Assembly (NCBI GenBank): GCA_013397075.1
Contig: VWZS01002411.1
Location: 295,740 to 359,739 of the forward strand
Origin: Rhabdornis inornatus
Taxonomy: Eukaryota > Chordata > Aves > Passeriformes > Rhabdornithidae
Reading direction: 5' to 3'
DNA length: 64,000 bases
The translations under genes were made by a program, and so were the position numbers. Shown piece by piece: positions 54,507-64,000 of the stretch. Position 1 is the stretch's first letter; the number at the start of each line of letters is the position of its first letter. The notes under the pieces were generated by a model. It was not told the origin of the DNA, did not search any database, and saw only the letters and a list, made by a program, of their open reading frames with translations.

Positions 54507-57389
54507 CTGGCTGGGGTTAGGGCCAGTTCTCCCTCTGACCCTGGGGGGACTCGGGGATTTTGGTTGTGCTTGCAAGAACTCGCCCTTGGCAAACTCCAGA
54601 GAGCTTCCAGTGCCCCGAGAGGAGCCGGGGAGGTGAATCAGGACACGCAGAGAGGGAAGCAGAGGCTGTGTGGATTTGGGGCAGAGCCAGGGGCTGAATT
54701 CCAGCATGGAATCCCCACACCGTCCTGTGTCTCTCATGTCCTCCACCCCTTGTCAGCTGCTTTATTTCCCAGGAAATGCAGATCTCTGGATGGTGACTAA
54801 TCTTCCAACTCTCGTTAGCCCAGGGTGAGTTTTCTTCTTGCTGCTGACCTTGTCAGCACCAGCTGTACTCAAGGAGGGAGCACAGGATGCTCACCAAGGT
54901 GACAATGCACTCCCTCCCCACACATACACGTGCCTGTGCCCACAGGGGGAATTCAGAGCACTAATTCCATCTTGGAGAGCCCCAGGCCTGTGTTTTTCTC
55001 TCTCCCTGACAGCTAAGACTTGGATTAAACCCACAATGAGGAGTGATGTGACCTTTCAGGAGCAGCTCGGGGTGTCAGTGGCAGGCACTATTTTGAAGTG
55101 GATGTTTGTTTTCCTGGTGGTGGTGATGAGCTCTGTAGGCTCCAGCTCTTCCGCCCTGTTCTCCACGTGCAGATGGACTTGGATTAAACCATTGTGAGCT
55201 GTTGGCTCCAGACAGGCACCTGCTGCTCACTTGTGTGAATTCCTGCTCAGGCAGGATAACAAACGGTGAGGATCCTTGGAGCAATTGTTTTGGAACAGAG
55301 CTGGCAGGCAGGATGGACGGGGGCCTGTTTGCCAGCAGAACGCTGCTGACAAATCTCTGCGAAGAAAAACAGGGGCTTGGGACCCCCCTGCCTGTCTGTG
55401 GGCATCCTTCCCATCAGCTTTTTTGTTTCCTTGCAGTGCCTGAACGTTTTGGGCCGGCTTCCCACGGCTTGAAGTGCCGTACCTGTCCCCACCAGCTGCC
55501 AACCTCCATTCATCACAGGCAGCGTTTTGTTTTCCTCTTCTGGAAACTTGAAACGTTCAGAAGGGAAATCAAGTTTTCCCTTGGAAATCTGGGTGGGAGA
55601 GGGGTGGAAGGCAGGTAGCCTCCTGTTTATTTTGCACTGCTTTTCTATAAGCTGCTATAAACAACCTGTCAGCGGTCCTGCAGTGAGGCTGCTGAACAGG
55701 CTCCCCCGGTGCTGGGCTTGGTTCCTTGCCATGCAGGGTCTCGTTAGAGGTGCTGCTTGCTGCTGCTTACCCATGGACTCCCTTTGAGCTTGAAGAGCAA
55801 GACAGGGAAACAGCAACGATTATGATTAGGGTTTTATTTGGAGCTCCTAAACGCTCCGTTTCCCGCGGTGAACAACATCCTCGAGCGGCTGGAGGCTGCA
55901 CCCCGCCAGTGCTTCACCGTGAATATTTTCAGAGATAAACAAGGGAAGCAATCAGCCCCTCTGGAATGCTGGGGGGTGTGGGTGGTGCTGCCTGCAGTGC
56001 CTTTGAGGCCTCTCCCGTTGTCACTTCAGGAGCCCAGGCCAGCACCAGGTTGAAGCCGTGTCTGAGCTTCCAGAGCTTCCCTGGAAGAACCTGGCCTTGC
56101 TCCTGGAGAAGAATTGTTGTTCCAGCCTTGGGCGAGCCAGTACATCCCAGTTTTGAGCTTCAAGCCTTTGCTCCCTCTGCATCTTGGCTCCTGAACATCG
56201 AGTGTTTGGTGGGCCTTCAAACTTGTGACTGTGAGTTGTTCTTTGAGGCTCTTCCCCCCGTGTCCCTCCTTCCCTTGTGCTCTGGAGGAGGTGTGAGGGA
56301 GCTGCAGGAACCTGGCCCTGCTGAGCCCCAAGGGATGGATGTGCAGCCAGATCGCTGTGGCCTGGCTGGAGCAGCCTCTGACTTTGAGGATACCGAGATT
56401 CCAATTCCATTCCCACATGTCTTTGGCACGAGCAATTCATCTTTCCCTATCTCACCCTGAAATCCCTTTGCTTCCAAGCAGGTTCTGTATTCCAGTGCTG
56501 TTTTTCAAGGCTGATGGGGAAGCTGCCTCTGCTCTGATTGTCAGTGCTGCTGTTTTTCTATTATTTTTCAGATGTCTTGTGTTTTGGGGGAAAAAAAGTC
56601 CCAAACCCTGCTTTGTGATTTTTCTCTTCTCTTCTCTGTAATTAGATGGAGCAGTGATCAAAATATGTTGCATTGCACTGCAAGCTTCTCCAGGCAGATG
56701 TTTCATCACCGGAGGAGAGATGACTTCCTCATTTACATTTGGGGAAAATTAAAGGAGAGGAAGAAAGAAGAAGGCGAAGGGGAATGCTGGATTTCCTGTT
56801 GTGTGAATACATCTTGCAAGGCTTTGGGAGAGTGACGTGTGAGAGAAGAACCAGGGCCAGGAGAGAGAAGGAGGCCAGACTTTTTTCCACCCTGCTGACA
56901 TTCAGATCTTGAGTCGTGCACCCCTTGGTGTTAATTTGCTGCAAACCCCAGGGATGTTGGCTGAGGCTCATCCTGCTGCTCCCTTGGAGATGGGTTTTGA
57001 GCCCAAGGCTCTCTCTTATCCCCACATTTGGAATTTCAGGGGTGCACAGAGCTCCTCAGCTGCTGCCTCCCCTCTCCAGCTCTTACAAAGGAGATTCCAG
57101 AGCTGCTGGAGGGTGACACCAAATTCACCTTTTGTCCTTATCTGGAACTCTTTGGTGCACAGGGCTTTGTGTCGGTGGTCAGAACGAATTAATTCCCCAA
57201 ATATGAGCAGTGAGGGAAGGTAAAGCAGAGAAAAAGATGGGAAAATGCCCATTTTTGGGGATTCTGGTACCAAACACCATTAGTTCTGGGGCAGAGACTT
57301 GGAACTGGCTGGGGAGAGGTTGAGGGAGCAGGGGAAGCCTCCCCCACACTGGGAACATGGAACACAATTCCTCACACTCAGCTCAATAA

Positions 57390-57510
57390 GAGAGCCATCA
57401 AAAGTAAAAATGACAGCAATTCTGCAGTCAATATAATGTGGCTGCGGGTTAAATAAATAATGTTTGAATGATAATAATTGCAAAATGATACTATTTCATC
57501 CACCACAAAC
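57390..57510. promoter_or_regulatory. AT-rich candidate regulatory block
   Basis: Unique AT-rich sequence with GTCAATATAATGTGG, GGTTAAATAAATAATG, GAATGATAATAATTGC and AAAATGATACTATTTC strings. Confidence 0.28.
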
Positions 57511-57689
57511 ATGTGGTTAAGCTCTCATTAGCTGAGGCTGGAGCTTTGTGGGAAGCAGAGGCTCTTTGAAAGCAGATCTTTGGATTATGCTGCTCTAGAA
57601 ATTCCTGGACTGCTCCTGCAAGTGCTTAATAAGGCCTGTGAGTTCACTCGTGGCATTGAGAGGAGAATTGGGAAAGGTGGCACCCCGAA

Positions 57690-57870
57690 GTGAAGCTGGA
57701 TTTTTATTTATTTATTGGAGGGTTCTCAGGGAGCTGAAAACAATGGGGTTTTAATTAGCGGGCTCTATTATAATCCTTGAGCTCTGTGGGGGGAAAACGT
57801 ATTTATTTTTATACAGATTTTTTAACATATAGAGGGTTTTATTTATAAATTTGTGTGTACGGGCAAGTCC
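57690..57870. other. AT-rich stretch with TTATTTATTTATT and TATA-like runs
   Basis: Repeated TTTATTTATTT runs and TTTTTAACATATAG occur here. They could be relics of an old interspersed element or just AT-rich DNA; I cannot assign it. Confidence 0.3.
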
Positions 57871-58479
57871 TCCCACATCTGGGAGAGTTTTGTCTGAACT
57901 TCAAATTCAGTTAAAACTTACTCTGTCCTGTCCCAGCTCCTTCCTCCATCTCCATCCTGGAGCAACGCTGTAAATGCCCCCCAGAGCTGCTGCTCAACCC
58001 CAAACTGGGGAAACTGGTGTGCTCAGCACCTCGCCAGACAGGGCTGATTTCAGACTTGGCTGCGATATTGATCCTTACTTAACATAGTAATGAGAATCTG
58101 CTTCCCTAATCAGCGAGGGAAAAATCTTATTTTCCAGCGGCTGGAAGGAAATGAGCTTTGTTGGGTTGTGGTGGCTGTGGGGTGGCAACAGGGAGGGGGT
58201 GACACAGCCTGGGCTCCACCGCAGCACCGTGGGCCGTGTGTCCTTCTCTCTTTGCTCCCCAATATTTGGGGACAGCATCCCTTGTGCTCGCCCTGAAGCC
58301 CTGCTTGGGTTTTTGGGATGAACCAAAACTGCTCCTTGAACCCCCTGCTCCTCTCCAACCACGGATCCCACAAGCAGCCGTGTCCATGCCAGCCCCTCAA
58401 AGCCCAGCCTTGCGCCTCACCTTCCTCATCCAGCGCGTTTTTGAGGAGGAAAAGCCGCATTTCCCCGCGAAATTTCCCG

Positions 58480-58720
58480 TATTTCTCCCGATCCGCGGGC
58501 GCGCAGCCGCTGCTCCCGGCCGGGCTCCTCTCCGGCCCGTCTGGCTGACGGCAAATTGTTTTTTGATGGCTGACTCGGTATAACTGAACTCAATTTGCCT
58601 TTCAAAAGCAGCTAATAGTCGCATTAAAAAATCCATTTTCACTTGTGATTGAATTTGACGGCGGCTCAATCAATAAGCGAGTGGAGTGTTTCACACGCGG
58701 TACCGAGCGCCCGTCGCCAT
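58480..58720. promoter_or_regulatory. CpG-rich patch fused to an AT-rich candidate conserved block
   Basis: CpG-rich sequence (ATCCGCGGGCGCGCAGCC) passes directly into unique AT-rich sequence with ATAACTGAACTCAATTTGCC, CAGCTAATAGTCGC, CATTAAAAAATCC and CTCAATCAATAAGCGAG. This joint resembles constrained developmental enhancers or a small promoter of an unannotated transcript. Confidence 0.4.
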
Positions 58721-58829
58721 GGGAACCTTGGGAGCGCGGTGGTGAATCCCCTCCGATCACTGTCACCCCGAGCTGTCACCCCAAACAGGCGCCCTGCTGC
58801 CAAGGGACGCCCTCCTGGCCCTCCTGGAA

Positions 58830-58870
58830 GTGATGCTGGCGGGATTTTCTTCCTCCTCCTCCTCCTCTTT
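58830..58870 (+). repeat. TCCTCC-type microsatellite
   Basis: About seven TCC/CTC units (TTCCTCCTCCTCCTCCTC) next to other simple sequence. Confidence 0.8.
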
Positions 58871-58914
58871 GGGTGGGACGAGCGCTTCTCCGCTGCTCCA
58901 GCCTGATTTTTTTG

Positions 58915-59005
58915 GCACTTTGGTGGCACTTTGGTGGCCCTGGGATGGTGGGCCTGGGAATGGTGGTACTGGAATGGTGGCACCGGGAATGGTGGCCCTG
59001 GAATG
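58915..59005 (+). repeat. GGCACTTTGGTGG / GGGAATGGTGG tandem repeat
   Basis: Short imperfect copies of GGTGGCACTTT and then GGAATGGTGGCAC repeat over about 90 bases. Confidence 0.8.
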
Positions 59006-59116
59006 CCCCTTTCCTTCCCAAATCTCCCAGTCTAGGGAGAGAAGAAACCTGAGCAGGTCTGAGGCTGTGCAGGACAGCAGGGCTGGGAGGGAGCTGCAAT
59101 GGGCCTGAGGAGTGGG

Positions 59117-59170
59117 TTTTTTTTGTTGTTTTTTTTTTGTTTGTTTTTGGGGTTTTTTTTTGGGGGGGGA
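59117..59170 (+). repeat. T-rich low-complexity tract with G run
   Basis: Interrupted poly-T (GTTTTTTTTGTTG and similar) ends in GGGGGGGG. Further T runs follow to about 59445. Confidence 0.9.
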
Positions 59171-61114
59171 GATAATGAAGTGAGGAAATGGATATATTTA
59201 TATTTTCATTTTTTTTTCAATCGAGTTCACCCACGTTGGATGAAAAACGAGCGTGGTGACACTCTGCCTCCCCACAATCAAGCTGCTTCCTCTCAGCCAT
59301 TGTTTGCTGTCTTCCTATTGTGGTGCAAAATGGAAATGAAACGGCTCAGGCAGGAAGTTTGCAATTGAGATATGATTTGGTTTTTTTTCATAATTATTTT
59401 TTTTTTATATTCTTTCCGAAGCAGCTTTCTGAGTTTTTTTTTTTAATTAGAAACACTCCCTCTGCATGCTCTGCTGTCGAGGCAGGGGAGTTCACCTGCA
59501 GGTGGAGGTGATGCCAGCGCGGGGCAGTGCCCACCTGCCCTCACCTCCCCGCTCCCCTCAGCCCGAGGAGGTCCAAAATAAAAGGAAAAAGCTGCTTTAC
59601 ACCAGGTTGGTGTTTTCACTGCAGGGAGCTTGCCTGGGGCTCCAGGATGCCTTTGGTTTCTTTAAACTGCATCTCTAAGCATATTCCAACAATGTGCCCC
59701 GTCTTGGAGCTCATTTCCATGGATTGATCCGTGCTAGAGGAAGAAAGGAGAAATCTGCTCTGAGTTTGAGCTAAAAGCCAGGCACCCTGGGCTCAGTTTG
59801 AGCTGGTGACTGGAGCTCACCCCCATTGAGCACTGGATGTGATTGAACTTTGCTGCCTGCCTGGGTTAAATCTGAGTCCTTTGGCTACCTTGGGTTGAAT
59901 CCTTTCCCTCCCCAGCTCACCTTCCCAGCCCCCATGGCCACTATGTGAGACCCTGGTGCATTTTTCACCTTCCTTTCCCTTGGGGTGTTCTGGGGAGAGT
60001 TCAGAGCTGTGGGTCAGGGAGTGTGGATCGGCTGAGGCTGGGCCATCCCAACCCCTCCTGTGCTCTGCTGCCATGCTGGAGGTCAGGCAGGAGGGGCTGG
60101 GAGTTCCCAGCCTTTTTACCAGAGCCATTTCCATTAATCTCACGGGCTGTGCCCACCACGGCTCCCTTGGCTGCTGCTCGTGGCTTAGGAGGATTCTCCC
60201 TCCCCACACCCCAAAATCCTGCTCCAGCACTGCCTGGGACACCTGCAGAGCTCTGGGGCAGCCTCAGGGTCAGGGCTTTGTCTCCTGACAGCTTCAGGGC
60301 TCCCCTAAACTGCAATTTTGGTGTCACCAGGAGCTGACACCTGTGTTTCACGTACTGGAGAAAGGAGCTGGCACTGGAGCTGGTTTGGGAGGTTTGGGAA
60401 CAGGGAGGGAGCTGTGCCCTCTTCCACCCAGGGACCTGCTCCTGCCACCTCTGCTCAGCAGCCCCAGCCAAACTGCTGTGCCCCAAGCCTTGCCGCCCCT
60501 CAGGGAAACTTTCCTTGGGGTCTCCAGGGTGAGAAGAGTCTGTCCTTGTTCCCACACTTCCCTGAACGCTGAGGATGTAACTTCACCCCCCCAAATCCTT
60601 CTGTTTCCCTTTGTTCCACCTGCTGTTCCCCTGGGCTGCTGACCCCACTCAGGCTGCTGATGGATACCTGCCTGTTCTCCTGGGCATAGAAACCTTTTCC
60701 TGGTGGAATGCTGCCAGCACAGAGCCTGGTGAGATATCTACAGGCTCCTGCACAGACCCCTCGGGGAGATAAAGAACCCCTGACAAAGCGGGGTCTGTGT
60801 TTATCTCAGCTCCCTGCTCTCCAAGCCGCCCGGGCCCGGCTCCAGCGCTGCCTGAGATGGTTCCCGGAGTTCCTTTTTCCCTGATACAAAGCTGCCGAGG
60901 TGTAATAAGCCGGGGGGAAGGCGATAAGCTGCTGGGTCAGCTCCGCGTGCCGCTGCAGCACGTGTGCTGCCTGCAGCCTTCGGGAGCTGCAGCTCAGGGA
61001 CAGCTCGCTGGGGAACTCATCCTGGAACCCTCGGTGCTGCGGCTCCTGCGGGGAGCAGGGACAGCATCCTCATCACTGTGATGCCTTCCTCGGCATCAGG
61101 GGCTAGTGAAATTA

Positions 61115-61560
61115 AGGGAATAAAAAGTGGTTATGTTAATTGAAGTATATTTCAGGCAGAAATTCCAGGTACGTTTCAGGCAGTCAAAGCCTCCCCAAGG
61201 GCTACACCCTGAAAAATCGACGATGGGTGATGGATTTTCACACTTTTATAAGTTTGGTCCATTTGCATATTTGGGGTTAATCTTCCCATTACAGCTTAAG
61301 GCAATGGAGTAATTTACCCCAAGTTTGCTTCCCCCAACTCACTTTTGTTTACATCTCTCAGGGCCTGAGGCAGTGAGGTGTCCTTGATTCCCAGCCCTGG
61401 AGAGGAATTGTTTTGTCAAAATGGGAAAGCAGCAGCTCACACTGTGTATGGAGTTTAGAGTTATACACTAAAGAATTACAGGATTACAAATATATGAAAA
61501 ATATAGAAGCTAAAATCCTAAGGCATCAATGGCTGGGCCCCATCTGCTTGGCTGAGGACC
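61115..61560. mobile_element. Possible old LTR-type or other interspersed repeat
   Basis: A discrete AT-rich segment contains CACTTTTATAAGTTTGG (TATA-like), ATTTGCATATTTGGGG and a tail of AGTTATACACTAAAGAATTAC and TATGAAAAATATAGAAGC. Its texture recalls decayed avian LTRs, but I find no clear TG...CA ends or target-site duplication, and no coding relic. It could equally be unique regulatory DNA. Confidence 0.25.
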
Positions 61561-62289
61561 CCCAGTGCCAGCCACTAAATCTGGGGTTGGTCTTTAACCC
61601 AGGGATTGGGAAACAGAGGAGGAATGATCCCTGAGAGGAAATGAGGAACAGGGATTAAATGATTTGCTGGAGTCATGCAGAGATCTCCCAACGCTTGGGT
61701 GGCGAGCTCGGGGCGGTGGCAGAACTCGGGGTTGAAGTTTACAGTTTGTGATGAGGCTTAACAAGCTCGGCTGGAAAAGCTCAGAGGAAGGAAATGGCAT
61801 TGCAGAGGGTGAGAGTGTGGAGCTCTGAACTAAATCCAGTCAGACTGAGCTGTGCCACGTTCTGGGCCACGCCGTGCCAGGCCAGAGGCTCCTGAGGATG
61901 AGAACTGGCCCAGGTCTGCTGAATCCACTTAAAGAGACTTTGCTGCTGGGCCTGAGTGTTCCCAGCGCTGCTGTCGAGCTCTGCAGAGGAGCTGTGTGAC
62001 AAGGGACAAACCTTCCCTGATGCCAGCTGGCATCCCTCCATCAAAGTCAGCCAGGATAAAGGATGTTCTCCCCAGAGCAGAGGCTCCAGCAGCCGTGGCT
62101 GTGGCTCCCTGGAATACCTGTCTCCCACCTCTGGCATCCATCCTGCAGCCAATTGATTTGTGTGTGTTTACACGATCAAAGAGAGCCTCAGGACCTGATG
62201 TGGGAAATGATTTCCTGTCTTACACGGCCCTGGGATAACTTCCAGATCTTTCCCCTTTGCAGTTGCTTGGAGAGAAGTTAACTCATGGG

Positions 62290-62345
62290 TCTGGCAATAA
62301 TACAGCAATAAATTAAATAAATTAACGTTGGAGGAGCAGGAAAGG
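62290..62345. other. AT-rich run (AATAAATTAAATAAATTAACG)
   Basis: A short AATAAATTAAAT run with overlapping poly(A)-like hexamers; no transcript is recognised upstream of it. Confidence 0.3.
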
Positions 62346-64000
62346 TTGGGCAGTGTTGGCACTGGGATTAATTAGCGGTCAGCTATTGCTGTGTGTGACA
62401 GGGACCTGTCCTGTGTGAATGCTGATGCAGGGAAGGCCTGGGACAAGGTGCCAGTGGAACAGTGAAACATCAATCCCAGCAGGCATTTTCCTTCTGTCTT
62501 CCTCACTGCTACCCTCTGCCTGGGGCTTATCTGTGTGCCAAGGGCTCCTTGTCCATTAATGGAGCTTCCAGGAGAAATGAGGCCCTGGTGATTGCATTCC
62601 GTCCATCTCCCCTGCCCTTTCCACCCCAATAATCTCCTAATGCATTAGCCAATTTGAGCCACATTTGAGGAAAGAATCTTGGGAATGTGCTGTTGGTAAC
62701 TTAGCCCAATCCTTCTGTTGACAGCAGAGAAAGGGGAGTTGATCTCCGAGGTCACTGGGCCAGGAGCAGTTTCCCTGTTTTTGAGCTGTTCCACAGCCAG
62801 GGATAAGGAGTGCAAGTTTTCTGCTTATATCTATGGCCATATCTCAAGGCAGTAGATAGCAAAGGGCTAAGAAATAAGACAATTTAGAAATTAAGGGTAT
62901 TTTTGCCTCCCCTGTCTTTTTTCTTAGAGAGCTCTCTCCTGACAATCCCTGCCACAATCCTTCCAACCAAAATCTGCTGACAACTCCTGACCAGGTAGCC
63001 TTTTGTCCCCGTGTTTGTAGCATGAATGCCTGGCTCCAGAGCCCCTTTCCCTGCAGACCCTTTCCCTTTTGCCAGCAGAGCCCTCACAAAAACCCAGAGA
63101 AAAGCATATTTTTGGCAATTCCTTCAGGACACCCTTGCTGAGGAGGAAGAGCTGCAACTAAGGGTGTTTTATTCCTCCCTGGAACGCGTCAGCCTTCAGC
63201 AAGTGGGTTGGAGATGACGTCTGGGTGCTGAGGAGCAGCGAGCACACATGGAGACTGCTCCTTCCCTGTGTCCCCAGCTCTGAGGGACGTGCCAGGCTCT
63301 GGCAGGGCTCTGAGCCTGGTGACTCAAGGCCTTGGCACCTGCCTGCTGCTCCATCCTGGCTGCAGAGCCTGGCTGGCAGAGGGGATGTGCATGGAGACAG
63401 AGGAGAAAGGGAGACATCTCTTGTGAGGGATGCTCAGCCAGCTCTGCTGGACCTGCAGGCTGTCCTACAGCCGGGCAGCTGAGCCAGGAGAGCTCCTGCA
63501 CTTTCTGACCTGTTTTTTTGGCCTTTTGTGGCTGCTGTCTGTGGGGCTGCTGAGAGCAGAAATATTTTCCTGGGACAGGGAAAAGCCTGGTGCTGACTGA
63601 GATTTCTGGGCAGCCAGATAGATCCTGCTGCCCATCAACCCCATTACCCAAACCCCAATAAACCTGGGGAGTTTCAGCTTCCTGCAGCCCTCCCCAGACA
63701 GGAGACCCACTCACAGATGTTTGCCAGCTGTGTTAAAGCACCACAGCTCCTTGGTTTAGCTCCTGGCTGGCTGCAGGGCTGTGAAGTGTCTGCTGCTGGT
63801 GCCTGCTGTGCCTTTGCCTTCTGTTTTCTGCAGAAGTGCTGGGAAAGGAGCTGGGATGAGCTCCTGGAGGGTGTTTGTGTGGGGAGGGCTGGCTGAGACC
63901 TCACAGCTCCAATTGTGCTGTTAATGGTGAGGGAAAGAAAACATTGTTGAGGACCTTTTCATTAATACAAACACGGCAGAATTTATCTATGCCACTAAAT

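Larger units (their letters stand above)
48561..64000. other. Downstream flank without recognised genes
   Basis: No frame on either strand shows a recognisable domain, and no set of phase-matched exons was found. The mammalian neighbours on this side (MLN, LEMD2) are not recognised. Contents listed separately include several AT-rich candidate regulatory blocks, microsatellites and a possible old interspersed repeat. Very short coding exons could be missed by eye. Confidence 0.55.

Noticed and set aside
1..64000. CRISPR arrays, operons, phage or bacterial mobile systems
   Set aside because: The sequence is vertebrate; its tandem repeats are minisatellites and microsatellites without spacer structure.

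Overview
The window is vertebrate nuclear DNA, almost certainly avian. It contains one recognisable protein gene, GRM4 (metabotropic glutamate receptor 4), on the + strand. Ten coding exons between 19794 and 47792 have consensus splice sites and matching phases. Joined, they give a 912-residue receptor, the same length as the human protein as I know it, with residue numbering that stays in register at every ligand-contact position I checked. The avian assignment rests on three antisense fragments of the CR1 LINE 3' end (near 5111, 16985 and 35087), a compact GC-rich gene whose coding part covers only about 28 kb, and very GC-rich third codon positions.

Layout. Positions 1-13250 are upstream non-coding DNA with CpG-rich patches, short tandem repeats, one CR1 relic and several AT-rich blocks that look constrained. 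A CpG island at about 13255-14430 holds a likely 5'UTR first exon ending at a GTAAGT donor at 13456; other possible alternative first-exon donors lie at 14426 and 15736. A long 5' intron leads to the exon carrying the start codon (ATG 19794), whose leader has two short upstream ORFs. The introns hold minisatellites, CR1 relics and AT-rich candidate regulatory blocks. The 3'UTR runs from 47793 to about 48560 and ends after an AATAAA at 48538. From 48561 to 64000 I recognise no gene, only candidate conserved non-coding blocks, simple repeats and one possible old interspersed repeat.

The exons follow the receptor's modules. Exon 1 encodes the signal peptide and first part of the Venus-flytrap glutamate-binding domain, exons 2-7 the rest of that domain, exon 8 the cysteine-rich domain and TM1-TM6, exon 9 TM7 and most of the cytoplasmic tail, and exon 10 the last 16 residues. 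The family is a presynaptic Gi/o-coupled glutamate autoreceptor.

I found no new biological system. The most checkable oddities are a 20-bp tandem duplication that copies the exon 6 splice donor, a 30-bp minisatellite in intron 8 that stays open on both strands, paired uORFs before the start codon, a perfect MEF2/TATA-type box inside intron 2, and several AT-rich blocks that look like long-range regulatory DNA.
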